Part shown: one piece after another, positions 27,701 to 37,260 of the stretch
Position numbering within the stretch: the stretch's first letter is position 1
Layout: each line of letters starts with the position of its first letter
DNA from: Pedobacter sp. MC2016-14
GTDB taxonomy: Bacteria > Bacteroidota > Bacteroidia > Sphingobacteriales > Sphingobacteriaceae
DNA length: 64,000 bases
Assembly: GCF_020991475.1 (NCBI RefSeq)
Contig: NZ_JAJMPA010000004.1
Span: forward strand, 248,001-312,000
Direction: 5' to 3'
Translations under genes and position numbers: made by a program
Notes under the pieces: model-generated
The model's database searches: none
Seen by the model: only the letters and a program-made list of their open reading frames with translations
Told to the model about the DNA's origin: nothing

Positions 27701-29883
27701 ACAAAGATTACCAGTTCAGTTTTGACCCCGACAAATTGTTGCTGGATTATCAAAAATGGGCCGTGGCGCCAGAAAACTACCTTCAATTTGGTGCTTCCGG
27801 TATTCTTGCTCATCAATTTAACCTGAGCCAGGGTGGCCAGTTACTGAGCATTAACAGTTCAGACAACACGCCAAATTCTCCGTTAAAAGTAGAATTTAAA
27901 AATTTCAGAATAGAAACACTCACTAAATTTGCTGCACAGGACACCGCATTAGCAGGGGGAAATATCAATGGAACTGTAGATGTAAAAGACTTAACCAGCA
28001 GTCCTAAATTCACGGCAAACCTTACGGTAGATCAACTGCGTTATCAAAAAGACCAGCTGGGCACCTTGCGTATTGCAGTCAACAACAATACAGCGAATGC
28101 TTTTGAAACCAACATTGCACTGAGCGGGGTACATGAACTAAGGGTAAATGGTTTTTATTACACCAATACAGAAAATGCATTAGACCTCACATTAAACATA
28201 GACAAAATTGACCTTAAAGCGGTAGAAAGCCTTTCAATGGGACAAATACGTCAGGGGTCCGGAACAGTAACCGGACAAATGAGTGTTAAAGGGGCAATAG
28301 CAGCTCCAAAAGTATTGGGAGAACTGAAATTTAATCAGGCAGCCTTTAACGCAGCTTACGTAAACTCCTATTTCCGCATCCCTGATGAAACGGTAAGTTT
28401 CACCAATACTGGTATTACTTTCGACAGTTTTACCATCCTTGACTCTCTCAATCAAAAAGCAATTATAAACGGAGGCATCCGCACCACAAACTATTCGGAT
28501 TTCAGGTTCAACATGGATATTAGCACTGACAATTTCAGGGCATTAAATTCTACTGCGGTAGATAACGATATGATCTATGGAACTGTATTTTTAACCAGCA
28601 ACATTAAGGTACGTGGAGATCTGAATCAGCCAGATGTAAACATGAACATCAGGGTAAACAAAGGCACTAAGTTTTACTTCGCCGTTCCTACGGAAGATCC
28701 ATCAGTGATAGATCAGGATGGTATTGTACAGTTCATCGATGCGGATGCGGCACCTTACAACGGACAAAAACCTTTAAAAGCAGACAGCATCAGTAAAGCG
28801 CCTATTAAAGGCATTAACCTTACAGCCAACGTAGTTATTGACTCTGCAGCAGAACTCAACGTAGTGGTTGACCCACAAAACGGAGACATCCTGCGCGTAA
28901 AAGGTAACGCAAATCTTACCGCCACAATGGATCCTAGTGGCAAAACCAGTTTAACCGGACGCTACCAGATCTCTGAAGGCTCTTACCGTTTAACGGTAGC
29001 ACCTTTGGGACAAAGGCCATTTAAACTCGTTAGCGGAAGTTCTATTGTTTGGACGGGCGATCCAATGAGTGCCAATGTGAACCTTACTGCCTTATACGAA
29101 GTTAATGCTGCTCCTATTGATTTAATCAATGAGCCCGACAACGTGCAGGCAAAGACAAAACTTCCCTTCCAGGTTTACCTGATGATGAAAGACGAGTTGC
29201 TTAAGCCTACCATTTCCTTTAGACTGGATTTACCGGAAAATGAACGTGGCGCATTAGGAGGTACAGTATACACCAAACTGCTTAATGTAAACAGGGATGA
29301 AAATGAGCTAAACAAGCAGGTATTCGCATTACTTGCGCTAAATCGTTTCATTGCAAATAATCCATTCCAAAGTCTTGCCGGTGGCGGAGGCGGGGTCTCT
29401 ACCCTGGCCCGTTCAAGCGTAAGCAAGCTCTTGACTGAACAATTAAACAACCTGGCTTCAGATTTAATTCAGGGGGTACAGCTTAATTTTGGTGTAAATT
29501 CTTCAGAAGATTATTCTACCGGGGCGCTGGAGCAGAAGACAGACCTGGAAGTAGGTTTATCTAAACGTTTGCTCAATGACAGACTAACCGTAACCGTAGG
29601 TAGTTCATTTGGAATAGAAGGGCCACAAACCCAAAGTTCAAACTCTACCAATATTGCTGGTAATGTGAATATAGAATATGCGGTTAGTGCAGATGGAAGG
29701 TATCGTTTACGTGCATACAGGCGCAATCAGAACGACGCCGTAATACAAGGGCAGATCATAGAAACAGGCCTCGGATTTGCGCTTGTTGTAGATTATAACA
29801 AATTTAGGGAGATCTTCCGAAAAAGATCAAAAAGAAACAATGCGGATACAGAACAGAAACCAAAGAATGAGAGGAATAATTAA
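24760..29883 (+). CDS. tamB: TamB-family translocation/assembly module protein
   Basis: Large AsmA-like inner-membrane-anchored periplasmic bridge, 1,707 aa, which works with TamA/TamL in outer-membrane protein assembly and, in other bacteria, in phospholipid transport. One N-terminal membrane anchor (~11-31, VILWIIASIIMLVVLIAIS), a very long repetitive beta-taco region of alternating strands, and the DUF490/TamB C-terminal domain (~1250-1690; FRLDLPENERG, LLTEQLNNLASDLIQG, DLEVGLSKRLLNDRLTVTVG). The start is a TTG at 24760; no ATG upstream of the anchor exists, and the next Met would cut the anchor. tamL overlaps its 3' end. Confidence 0.92.
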   Translation: MNKFVRTSLKVILWIIASIIMLVVLIAISLNIPAVQNFVKDKAIGYLKNKTHTEVSLESVKIALPKDVVLNKFYIEDKKGDTLLYAEKLAVDISLLKLLSNKVEINNIQLDKIRANVTRINPDTTFNFSFLVDAFMSEQKKPDEVVEKDSTSTMKFSLNKISLTDIGIVYRDDVAGNDVKLQLGEFKTDIKNFDMEKQHYVINDISLKNTSLSYLQQKPLTVLAAQLEKSIDTAKTESGKLPLVEIEDFSFENVKVNFNDMISKTSAALNLNDLNAANLFIDLTNGIYKAEEAKLNNSKIDFNAMAANAKGNLNINELAISKLAADLNKGSYTLDEAILNKSNVAFAFKPATATKTASKTADTAVTEAPLSLLVGKLSLAENSIKFDNLAAKPTKGMDFNHLQIGGLGLVAEQLAYNATGAKVLVKSAGFKEKSGFQLNQLQGDVVYSDKAIQVKNLVAKTPNTSIENNTQLTYTSLEDLTKHPERVKITMGIKNTTIGLKDGTYFSDAIPASYRNEKIKLNASVSGYMNNLNIPKFQLSGLKSTNIDVSGNIKGLPDINKLYADLTIKRFSLTKSDLLVVIPKNTLPSNIQLPNAISANGKFKGSLTDFNTGFNINTDMGGAKLLATMNGPKGKERYSANLLLNNFNVGRLLKMQPTLGKITVKANVNGTGLDAKKAVAKVNAQVVSAYYNKYTYKNLLLSGTYAAQKLNLKSSMADTNANFSLTAFADIAGKYPAVKADLNLKQVDLQKLNFSTTEFRLAGLVKADIKTADPDYLNGDVSIRGLQMVKEGQKFTLDTIDVHSEATAERNLLSLKSEILNARVDGKYQLTNLAGAVINQINKYYAFGEVAKIPDQRFRFDVKIHNPKFIKNFVPSLTAFSPSYMNGLLDTQKDSLVMNAWFPQVVYGDYKVDSTRLTVNNDNNQLNYKLLVGHVQSPSLALYNTELSGQAVNNLLGVNLFVRDSQLKDKYRLAGTFKSINKDYQFSFDPDKLLLDYQKWAVAPENYLQFGASGILAHQFNLSQGGQLLSINSSDNTPNSPLKVEFKNFRIETLTKFAAQDTALAGGNINGTVDVKDLTSSPKFTANLTVDQLRYQKDQLGTLRIAVNNNTANAFETNIALSGVHELRVNGFYYTNTENALDLTLNIDKIDLKAVESLSMGQIRQGSGTVTGQMSVKGAIAAPKVLGELKFNQAAFNAAYVNSYFRIPDETVSFTNTGITFDSFTILDSLNQKAIINGGIRTTNYSDFRFNMDISTDNFRALNSTAVDNDMIYGTVFLTSNIKVRGDLNQPDVNMNIRVNKGTKFYFAVPTEDPSVIDQDGIVQFIDADAAPYNGQKPLKADSISKAPIKGINLTANVVIDSAAELNVVVDPQNGDILRVKGNANLTATMDPSGKTSLTGRYQISEGSYRLTVAPLGQRPFKLVSGSSIVWTGDPMSANVNLTALYEVNAAPIDLINEPDNVQAKTKLPFQVYLMMKDELLKPTISFRLDLPENERGALGGTVYTKLLNVNRDENELNKQVFALLALNRFIANNPFQSLAGGGGGVSTLARSSVSKLLTEQLNNLASDLIQGVQLNFGVNSSEDYSTGALEQKTDLEVGLSKRLLNDRLTVTVGSSFGIEGPQTQSSNSTNIAGNVNIEYAVSADGRYRLRAYRRNQNDAVIQGQIIETGLGFALVVDYNKFREIFRKRSKRNNADTEQKPKNERNN

Positions 29884-32197
29884 AACCAGCCTATTTGTAC
29901 TAGTTTGTTTAATTTGGGCTGCCTGCAGCAGCACTAAAGGTTTAAAACCCGGACAAATTTTATATACAGGAGCCGAGGTTAAAATTAACCCCGATTCTAC
30001 CCATAAAATTGACAGCCAAAAGGACGTTAAAACGGCATTGTTAAGTCGCGCCAGACCAAAACCAAATAAGTCTTTATTAGGCATTAAATTTAAGCTTTGG
30101 GTTTACAATACCGTAGGCGAACCTAAAAAACCGAAAGGCCTTAAGCATTGGTTAAGGACTAAATTTGGAGAGCCACCTGTATTATTAAGCCAGGTAAAAC
30201 TGCAATACAACAACGATGTAATGACAAGCTTTCTGATTAGTCAGGGCTATTTACAATCGCTGGTAACCGGCGATACCGTTGTAACTGGTAAAAAAGCAAA
30301 AGCCGTTTATACCGCAAATACTGGCAACCGCTATAAAATTAACAGCATTAGCTTTCCGGAAGATACCACTGGCATAGCCAGGATTGTAAACCAGCACAAA
30401 GAAAATACGCTAATTAAAAAGGGGGATTTTTACGACCTTGACGTCTATAAAAACGAACGCATCAGGATAGACAATGACCTGAAAGAAGAAGGCTATTTCT
30501 ATTTCAGTCCAGATTACCTGATTATACAGGTAGACAGCACCATAGGCAAAAGCCTTGTTGATATCCGTGTAAGGGTTAAAACGATAGCACCCGATGCAGG
30601 GTTAAAACCGTACACCATAAAAAACATAAATATTTACCCTAATTACACACTTAGGAGAGATAGCGTATTAAGAAGGTTAAAACCCTTACAATACAACGAT
30701 TTTAACATTTATGACAACCGGAATACCTTTAAACCAAGAGTATTTGACCGTTTGGTTTTCTTTAAAAAAGGAGAAATTTACAACCGTACAGACCACAATC
30801 AATCTTTAAACAGGATGGTAAATATTGGTGCTTTTCAGGATGTAAGAGCAGAATTTTTACCCTTAGATAGCTTTAAAAACGATGAACTTGATTTGAACAT
30901 TTACCTTACGCCTTTAAAGAAAAACTCACTAAGCTTCTCTGTTACAGGAACCAGCAAGTCTAACAATTTTGTAGGTTCTGAGGTGCGGATTACACAAACT
31001 ACAAGAAACCTATTTAGAGGTGCAGAACAGCTTGATGTAAGTGTAAGTGGAGGCTTTGAAACCCAAACCGGCGGCGGTGTAGATCAAAATTTAAACTCCT
31101 ACTCCCTCACCGGAGAGGCGAAACTGACCTTCCCCAGGTTTATTGTACCATTTTACAAACCCAGCAGTACCACTGCATTTATACCAAAAACAGTAACCTC
31201 ATTATCTTACCAATTGCTGAACAGAAATTCATATTACAGGCTCAATTCCTTTAAAGGTCAGTTTGGGTACAATTGGAAAGAAAACCAGTACAAAGAGCAC
31301 AACTTTAATCCTATCTCTCTTAACTATGTAACTTCTGGAATTCTTGCTGCTGATACGGCAAAACTATACAATGAGAACCCAGGTTTAAAAACAACTTTAG
31401 AACCTCAGCTGATTATTGGAAGCACGTATAACTTTACCTATACCAACCAAATGGAAGAGTCGCGCAGAAACAACCTTTATTTTAACGGAGGCATAGAAAC
31501 TGGTGGAAACGTGTGGGGGCTGTTTGTAAAGAAAAATGCCGATGGTGGCAGGTCACTTTTTAACACCAACCTAACCCAGTTTGTAAGGTTGGAAACTGAT
31601 TTAAGAGATTACTATAAAATTACCCGGAATTTAATATGGGCCAGCAGGCTTAACCTGGGTTATGGTTACGCCTACGGCGGAAGCACCTCATTACCTTTTA
31701 CCCGCCAGTTTTTTGCAGGAGGAAGTAACGATGTGCGTGCATTTCCAGCCAGAACCCTGGGTCCCGGTACTTATAAAAACAATGCCACCACTGCCTTGGC
31801 AGATCAGGGAGGGGACATCAAGATCATGCTCAATACAGAACTGAGGTTTAAACTGGTCAGCATTTTATATGGTGCCCTCTTTGCCGATGCAGGAAATATT
31901 TGGCTTAGAAAAGAAGACGTAGGCAGGCCCGCAGGTCCAGGTGTTGCAGCTACACCCGGCAGGCCAGGCTCTGGCTTTAAACTAAGTAATGCACTTGATG
32001 AACTTGGTGTAGGCACCGGCGCTGGATTACGTGTTGATGCTAAAATACTGGTAGTTCGCCTTGATGTGGCCTTCCCAGTACGAAAACCTTACCTTGCCCC
32101 CGGAGAACGTTGGGTATTTGATGAAGTTTCATTTGGCAATAAAGAATGGAGAAGAGATAATCTGGTTTATAACATCGGTATTGGTTACCCATTTTAA
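29867..32197 (+). CDS. tamL: TamL: lipoprotein TamA/BamA-like outer membrane protein
   Basis: Omp85-superfamily barrel, 776 aa, partner of TamB. The start ATG at 29867 gives MRGIIKTSLFVLVCLIWAAC, a lipobox with Cys20, the hallmark of the Bacteroidota lipoprotein variant TamL; an in-frame ATG at 29840 would add nine residues. POTRA-like repeats occupy ~30-400 and the 16-strand surface-antigen barrel ~400-776 with the lid motif region RQFFAGGSNDVRAFPARTLGPG and a terminal strand ending IGIGYPF. It overlaps tamB by 17 nt, showing an operon. Confidence 0.9.
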   Translation: MRGIIKTSLFVLVCLIWAACSSTKGLKPGQILYTGAEVKINPDSTHKIDSQKDVKTALLSRARPKPNKSLLGIKFKLWVYNTVGEPKKPKGLKHWLRTKFGEPPVLLSQVKLQYNNDVMTSFLISQGYLQSLVTGDTVVTGKKAKAVYTANTGNRYKINSISFPEDTTGIARIVNQHKENTLIKKGDFYDLDVYKNERIRIDNDLKEEGYFYFSPDYLIIQVDSTIGKSLVDIRVRVKTIAPDAGLKPYTIKNINIYPNYTLRRDSVLRRLKPLQYNDFNIYDNRNTFKPRVFDRLVFFKKGEIYNRTDHNQSLNRMVNIGAFQDVRAEFLPLDSFKNDELDLNIYLTPLKKNSLSFSVTGTSKSNNFVGSEVRITQTTRNLFRGAEQLDVSVSGGFETQTGGGVDQNLNSYSLTGEAKLTFPRFIVPFYKPSSTTAFIPKTVTSLSYQLLNRNSYYRLNSFKGQFGYNWKENQYKEHNFNPISLNYVTSGILAADTAKLYNENPGLKTTLEPQLIIGSTYNFTYTNQMEESRRNNLYFNGGIETGGNVWGLFVKKNADGGRSLFNTNLTQFVRLETDLRDYYKITRNLIWASRLNLGYGYAYGGSTSLPFTRQFFAGGSNDVRAFPARTLGPGTYKNNATTALADQGGDIKIMLNTELRFKLVSILYGALFADAGNIWLRKEDVGRPAGPGVAATPGRPGSGFKLSNALDELGVGTGAGLRVDAKILVVRLDVAFPVRKPYLAPGERWVFDEVSFGNKEWRRDNLVYNIGIGYPF

Positions 32198-32211
32198 CAA
32201 CATTGATCCTT

Positions 32212-33231
32212 ATGAAATTAGCACATAAACTGAAACATTTTTTTATAGCGCTTTACCACCTTTTCATTGCGGCCGGAAAAGGATTTATGGAAGATAGGGT
32301 CATGAAGCTTAGTGCAGCACTGGCTTATTATACCATCTTTTCGTTAACACCATTAATCCTGATTGTAATTGCCGCAGCAAGTATCTTTTTTAGCGACAAA
32401 ATCAATCCGGGCACGGAACTATTTAATCAGATTGCTGATATGGTTGGAAATGACGCTGCTAAACAGCTACAAGACTTTGTAAAAAACGCAAACCTTACCG
32501 GAAAATCTACCTTTGGGCTAATCGTTGGGATAGGAACACTTGTAGTGGGTGCTACAGCTATCTTTATTGAAATTCAGGATAGCATCAATATCATCTGGAA
32601 AGTGAAAGCTGTACCTAAAAAAGGATGGAAAAAAATGATTACCAACAGGCTGCTTTCTTTTTCTCTCATTGTATCTATGGGCTTTCTATTGCTGGTGTCA
32701 TTAGTAGTTAACAGTGTGGTTGTTGCATTGGGTTCCAGAATGGGCGAACTGCTGACCAAAACAAAAATAGATCAGGTTATTCCGGTAGCAGATGACACCA
32801 TGACCTTGCTGATTTATATCTTAAACAACGTAATTACCCTTGCTGCCGTTACGGCAGTATTTACTGTAATTTTTAAAGTATTGCCTGATGTTGATCTAAA
32901 ATGGAAATCGGCCATTATAGGTGCCTTATTTACGGCTTTACTTTTCAGTCTTGGTAAATATATCATTGGCATTTACATAGAGAAAGGAAATCCCGGATCA
33001 GCTTTTGGTGCTGCCAGCTCCATCATTGTAATCTTATTGTGGATCTATTACACTTCCATTATTTTGTACTTTGGAGCTGAGTTTACACAAGCCTACGCAG
33101 AAAAATACGATGGAGGAATTGCACCGAGTAAATACGCCGTACATACCCAAATCACGATTATAGAAAAGAAAGTTGATGTATTACCACCTCAGCATCCGGA
33201 AGAAACAAAAGTACCGGATACGAAACTCTAA
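32212..33231 (+). CDS. YihY/BrkB-family membrane protein
   Basis: 339-aa inner-membrane protein with about six helices (first: LAYYTIFSLTPLILIVIAAAS). Signature features are MKLSAALAYYTIFSL near the N-terminus and GAASSIIVILLWIYYTSIILYFGAEFTQAYA near the C-terminus, followed by a soluble tail of ~35 residues rich in charged residues and Pro. Once called RNase BN by error; the real function is unclear, likely envelope transport. It is 14 bp after tamL, so likely in the tamB-tamL operon. The TTG at 32203 is a less likely start than the ATG at 32212. Confidence 0.9.
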   Translation: MKLAHKLKHFFIALYHLFIAAGKGFMEDRVMKLSAALAYYTIFSLTPLILIVIAAASIFFSDKINPGTELFNQIADMVGNDAAKQLQDFVKNANLTGKSTFGLIVGIGTLVVGATAIFIEIQDSINIIWKVKAVPKKGWKKMITNRLLSFSLIVSMGFLLLVSLVVNSVVVALGSRMGELLTKTKIDQVIPVADDTMTLLIYILNNVITLAAVTAVFTVIFKVLPDVDLKWKSAIIGALFTALLFSLGKYIIGIYIEKGNPGSAFGAASSIIVILLWIYYTSIILYFGAEFTQAYAEKYDGGIAPSKYAVHTQITIIEKKVDVLPPQHPEETKVPDTKL

Positions 33232-33249
33232 TCATTATTTTAAAGAAGT

Positions 33250-35157
33250 TTAAGCTACTTCATCCACAATATCTTCAGATACTGCGGCGGTAGCTGCTTC
33301 AGCATCTGCAGAAACCAGATCTTCAACGGTATCCTTTTCTATTCTTAAGTTACGGATAATGTGCTGCTGGCGGTCAGGAGTATTTTTACCCATATAATAT
33401 TCCAGCAGGCTTTTGATGGTTTGATCCTTTAAGATCACAGGATCCAGCCTGATGTCTTTTCCAATGAACAAACCAAATTCATCAGGAGAGATTTCACCCA
33501 AACCTTTAAAACGGGTAATTTCAGGATTACGCCCCAGTTTTTCAATCGCATTCCTGCGCTCTTCGTCGCTATAGCAATAAATGGTTTCCTTTTTATTGCG
33601 CACTCTAAACAAAGGTGTTTGCAGGATGTAAACGTGCCCCGCCCTTACCAGGTCTGGAAAAAACTGCAAAAAGAAAGTCATCATCAAAAGTCGGATGTGC
33701 ATCCCGTCAACATCGGCATCAGTAGCAATCACAATATTGTTGTAATGCAAGCCTTCCAGGCCATCTTCAATATTTAGCGCATGTTGTAGCAGGTTAAACT
33801 CCTCATTTTCGTACACCACTTTTTTGGTGAGTTCATAACAATTCAGAGGCTTACCCTTTAAACTAAAAACGGCCTGGCAATCCACATCTCTTGATTTGGT
33901 AATTGAACCAGATGCAGAATCCCCTTCGGTGATAAACAGGGTAGTCTCGTAGCGTTTATCATGTGTGGTATTGAAATGAACCTTACAGTCTCTTAGTTTT
34001 TTATTGTGCAGGGAAGCCTTTTTAGCCCTGTCGTTAGCCAGCTTTTTAATTCCGGCGATATCTTTACGTTCCCTTTCAGATTGTAAAATTCTTTTCAGTA
34101 AGGCATCGGCAACATCTGTATGTTTGTGCAGGTAATCGTCCAGTTCCTTTTTAACAAAATCATTGATAAAAGTACGCACTGAAGGTCCTTCAGGCCCCAT
34201 GTTCTGAGAGCCCAGTTTAGTTTTTGTTTGCGATTCAAATACCGGTTCCTGAACCCTCACAGATACAGCAGCTATAATTGAAGCCCTGATATCCGAAGAA
34301 TCATATTCCTTTTTGTAGAATTCCCTGATGGTTTTCACTACCGCTTCTCTAAAAGCAGCCTGGTGCGTTCCTCCCTGAGTAGTATGTTGCCCGTTTACAA
34401 AAGAATGGTAATCTTCTCCATATTGCTGGCCGTGGGTCATGGCAATCTCAATATCATTTCCCTTCATGTGGATGATCGGATAGCGGATACTCTCTACATC
34501 AGCATGTTTATGCAGCAGATCATATAACCCACGCTCAGAAAAGTACTTCTGATTGTTAAAATTAACAGTTAAACCAGTATTCAGAAAAACATAATTCCAA
34601 ATCATGCTTTCTACAAAATCAGGGATATAATGGTAGTTCCTAAAAATACTATCATCAGGATAGAAGGTGATTGCAGTACCATTACGCTGCGTAGTATCAA
34701 TTACAGGATGGTCTACAACAATCTCCCCTTTAGAAAACTCAACTTTTTTAGTCTTGCCATCACGATAACTCTGAACAACAAAATTGGTAGATAAAGCATT
34801 TACAGCCTTGGTACCTACCCCGTTTAGCCCTACAGACTTTTGAAAAGCATTGCTATCGTATTTACCACCCGTATTAATTTTTGAAACACAGTCAATCACT
34901 TTTCCCAGTGGGATGCCCCGCCCATAATCCCGAACATTTACTTTAGCATCAGAGACAGTAATATCTATAGTACGACCAGAACCCATCACAAACTCATCAA
35001 TAGAGTTATCCATAATTTCCTTCAACAGCACGTAAATACCATCATCCTGGGCAGATCCATCTCCCAGCTTACCGATGTACATACCAGGGCGTAATCTAAT
35101 GTGTTCTTTCCAATCCAGGGACCGTATGCTGTCGTCGTTATATATAGGTTCTGCCAT
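33250..35157 (-). CDS. parE: DNA topoisomerase IV subunit B
   Basis: ATPase subunit of topoisomerase IV, 635 aa. GHKL ATPase motifs: LKEIMDNSIDEF (N box), VRDYGRGIPLG (G1), GLNGVGTKAVNALS (G2); transducer ~220-390; TOPRIM with EGDSASGS and DADVDGMHIR. Length and sequence (MYIGKLGDG, NNIVIATDADVDGMH) fit ParE better than GyrB. Pairs with ParC encoded at 21.8-24.6 kb. Convergent with the BrkB gene, 18 bp apart, with no terminator visible between. Confidence 0.92.
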   Translation of the reverse strand: MAEPIYNDDSIRSLDWKEHIRLRPGMYIGKLGDGSAQDDGIYVLLKEIMDNSIDEFVMGSGRTIDITVSDAKVNVRDYGRGIPLGKVIDCVSKINTGGKYDSNAFQKSVGLNGVGTKAVNALSTNFVVQSYRDGKTKKVEFSKGEIVVDHPVIDTTQRNGTAITFYPDDSIFRNYHYIPDFVESMIWNYVFLNTGLTVNFNNQKYFSERGLYDLLHKHADVESIRYPIIHMKGNDIEIAMTHGQQYGEDYHSFVNGQHTTQGGTHQAAFREAVVKTIREFYKKEYDSSDIRASIIAAVSVRVQEPVFESQTKTKLGSQNMGPEGPSVRTFINDFVKKELDDYLHKHTDVADALLKRILQSERERKDIAGIKKLANDRAKKASLHNKKLRDCKVHFNTTHDKRYETTLFITEGDSASGSITKSRDVDCQAVFSLKGKPLNCYELTKKVVYENEEFNLLQHALNIEDGLEGLHYNNIVIATDADVDGMHIRLLMMTFFLQFFPDLVRAGHVYILQTPLFRVRNKKETIYCYSDEERRNAIEKLGRNPEITRFKGLGEISPDEFGLFIGKDIRLDPVILKDQTIKSLLEYYMGKNTPDRQQHIIRNLRIEKDTVEDLVSADAEAATAAVSEDIVDEVA

Positions 35158-35173
35158 AATACTAAGTATAATA

Positions 35174-35181
35174 CAAATATA
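35174..35181 (-). promoter_or_regulatory. Putative -7 promoter element for parE
   Basis: TATATTTG on the minus strand fits TAnnTTTG, 17 nt upstream of the parE start. No TTG at the best -33 spacing was found. Confidence 0.35.
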
Positions 35182-35257
35182 TTCAAATAACCCGCTGTTT
35201 GCAGCACAGATTTTTCAACAAATCCACAATTAACTAGCTTATTTCAATCGGTTTAAT

Positions 35258-35288
35258 AAAAAAGCCCCGGAAAGTTAAATCCGGGGCT
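35258..35288 (-). terminator. Intrinsic terminator of the DEAD-box helicase gene
   Basis: Stem AGCCCCGGA (35263-35271) / TCCGGGGCT (35280-35288), 8-nt loop, followed on the minus strand by a T-run. Lies 22 nt after the helicase stop. Confidence 0.88.
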
Positions 35289-35309
35289 GTATGATCTTGC
35301 ATTTATTAA

Positions 35310-36626
35310 TTACTGTGCTTTGGGTTTGCTTTTTCCGCCCCAGCGGTTTCCGCCACCACCAGCGGGCTTCCTTGACCCACTCATGTTGGGCTGACGCTCA
35401 GTTCTTTCTGGACGTCCACCTCTTGATGGCTTAGCTTTACCTTTTACTTTAGCTGCCGCTGCACCAGACATCAGGCTTTGCCAACTCATGGCATAGGGAT
35501 GATCTTCCTGTACAGGAATTTTAAGTGCAATCAGTTTTTCAATATCGTCCAGATACTCTTTTTCTTCTCCTTCACAGAAAGAGAAGGAAATACCGCTGTT
35601 ACCCGCACGGCCAGTACGGCCTATTCGGTGCACGTAAGTTTCAGGTATGTTAGGCAGTTCATAGTTGATTACGTGTGTCAGTTCATCAACATCAATTCCA
35701 CGGGCAGCAATATCAGTAGCCACTAAAATACGGGTTACCTTAGCCTTAAAATTGGTCAATGCGCGCTGACGGGCATTTTGAGATTTATTACCATGAATAG
35801 CTTCAGCCTTAATACCTACCTTAATCAAATCCTTAACCACCCGGTCTGCACCGTGTTTTGTTCGGGTAAAAACCAGGGCCGTAGCAATAGTTTTATCTTT
35901 AAGAATGTGAATAAGCAGGTTTTTTTTATCCGCCTTATCTACAAAATAAACGGTTTGCTCTATCTTTTCCGCGGTTGAAGAGATTGGTGTAACTTCAACC
36001 TTCAGGGGATCTGTTAGAATAGTACTGGCCAATTTCTGAATTTCAGGAGGCATAGTTGCCGAGAAAAACAAGGTCTGTCTTTTAGCTGGTAATTTAGCTA
36101 TGGTTTTTTTCACATCATGGATAAATCCCATATCCAGCATCCTGTCGGCTTCATCCAGCACAAAGATCTCAATGTCTTTAAGGTTAATAAATCCCTGGTT
36201 CATTAAATCAAGCATACGGCCCGGTGTGGCGATCAAGATATCTACGCCCCTGTGTAAGGCATCAGTTTGTGCTTTCTGCCCAACACCACCAAAAATTACA
36301 AGGTGGCGCAATGAAAGATTCTTGCCATAAGCTTTAAAACTCTCTTCAATTTGAATAGCAAGTTCCCGGGTTGGCGTAAGTACCAAGGCCCTGATGGGGG
36401 TTCTAGGCCCACCTTTAGTATTTTGATGCTCTTTATTCAGCAACTGCAGCATTGGAATGGCAAAAGCAGCCGTTTTACCGGTACCTGTTTGTGCGCATCC
36501 TAATAAGTCTCTGCCAGTTAATATAGTTGGGATGGATTGTTCTTGTATTGGGGTAGGTTGTGTATAACCTTCTGTTTGCAGCGCTTTTAAAATTGGCTCA
36601 ATCAGGTTTAATTCTTCGAATAACAA
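35310..36626 (-). CDS. DEAD-box ATP-dependent RNA helicase (RhlE-like)
   Basis: 438 aa. Full set of helicase motifs in order: Q motif (PTPIQEQSIP), I AQTGTGKT, Ia PTRELAIQI, Ib TPGRM, II DEAD, III SAT, IV ALVFTRTKHGAD, V ARGIDV, VI HRIGRTGRAG. C-terminal ~70 residues are basic and Gly/Arg/Lys-rich (RGGRPERTERQPN), a non-specific RNA-binding tail. Probably remodels rRNA or cold-induced mRNA structures; RhlE-like by overall size and tail. Followed by a strong terminator. Confidence 0.93.
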   Translation of the reverse strand: MLFEELNLIEPILKALQTEGYTQPTPIQEQSIPTILTGRDLLGCAQTGTGKTAAFAIPMLQLLNKEHQNTKGGPRTPIRALVLTPTRELAIQIEESFKAYGKNLSLRHLVIFGGVGQKAQTDALHRGVDILIATPGRMLDLMNQGFINLKDIEIFVLDEADRMLDMGFIHDVKKTIAKLPAKRQTLFFSATMPPEIQKLASTILTDPLKVEVTPISSTAEKIEQTVYFVDKADKKNLLIHILKDKTIATALVFTRTKHGADRVVKDLIKVGIKAEAIHGNKSQNARQRALTNFKAKVTRILVATDIAARGIDVDELTHVINYELPNIPETYVHRIGRTGRAGNSGISFSFCEGEEKEYLDDIEKLIALKIPVQEDHPYAMSWQSLMSGAAAAKVKGKAKPSRGGRPERTERQPNMSGSRKPAGGGGNRWGGKSKPKAQ

Positions 36627-36656
36627 TGTATTTGTAATTTAATGTACGTATGGCGA

Positions 36657-36664
36657 CAAAGATA
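36657..36664 (-). promoter_or_regulatory. Putative -7 promoter element for the helicase gene
   Basis: TATCTTTG on the minus strand, 31 nt upstream of the helicase start, with TTG (36681-36683) 16 nt further upstream; spacing slightly short for the Bacteroidota type. Confidence 0.45.
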
Positions 36665-36771
36665 CACATAATATCATCAACAATTTCCTTTCATTTATGG
36701 CCAGCCCAAAGCCCTTTCCAATAATTTTTGGCAGGGCTATTGTTAAGTATCAGGTAGATTATACATTCAAC

Positions 36772-37242
36772 ATGAAACTTCCTATTCTAATTTTCGGCAC
36801 CATGGCAACCTTATTTTCAGCTTGCCAAAGCAATAAAAAAGCAGACAAAACTATAGACAGCGCCAGCAAAGCAGTAGTAACCTCTGTAAAAAGCACCAGG
36901 GAATGCTACACTTTTGTAAAAGACAAAGATTCAGCAGCACTTTCTATGGATTATTCAGGTACAAATGTAACCGGAACCCTGAACTATAATTTATATGAAA
37001 AAGATAAGAACAATGGTACCATTGCCGGCATCATCAAAGGAGACACCATTATCGCAGATTACACCTTCAATGCCGAAGGCACAAAATCTGTTCGTCAGGT
37101 TGCATTCCTTAAAAAAGGCAATCAATTACTTGAAGGATTTGCCGAAGTAGAAGAAAACAACGGCAAGGTAATATTTAAAGATCCAGGTTCCTTAAAATTC
37201 GAATCAAAATACATCGTGTTTAAACAAGTAGATTGTGATTAG
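36772..37242 (+). CDS. Small conserved lipoprotein of unknown function
   Basis: 156 aa from ATG 36772: MKLPILIFGTMATLFSACQS with lipobox Cys18. The open frame starts earlier at 36697, but the added residues do not look like a signal. The mature part has KSTRECYTFVKDKDSAALSMDYSG and GTIAGIIKGDTIIADYTF, a compact beta-rich pattern seen in small Bacteroidota lipoproteins without known function. Divergent from the helicase, convergent with the RluA-type gene 18 bp downstream. Confidence 0.8.
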   Translation: MKLPILIFGTMATLFSACQSNKKADKTIDSASKAVVTSVKSTRECYTFVKDKDSAALSMDYSGTNVTGTLNYNLYEKDKNNGTIAGIIKGDTIIADYTFNAEGTKSVRQVAFLKKGNQLLEGFAEVEENNGKVIFKDPGSLKFESKYIVFKQVDCD

Positions 37243-37260
37243 ATGGTTGATAAAGCAAGA

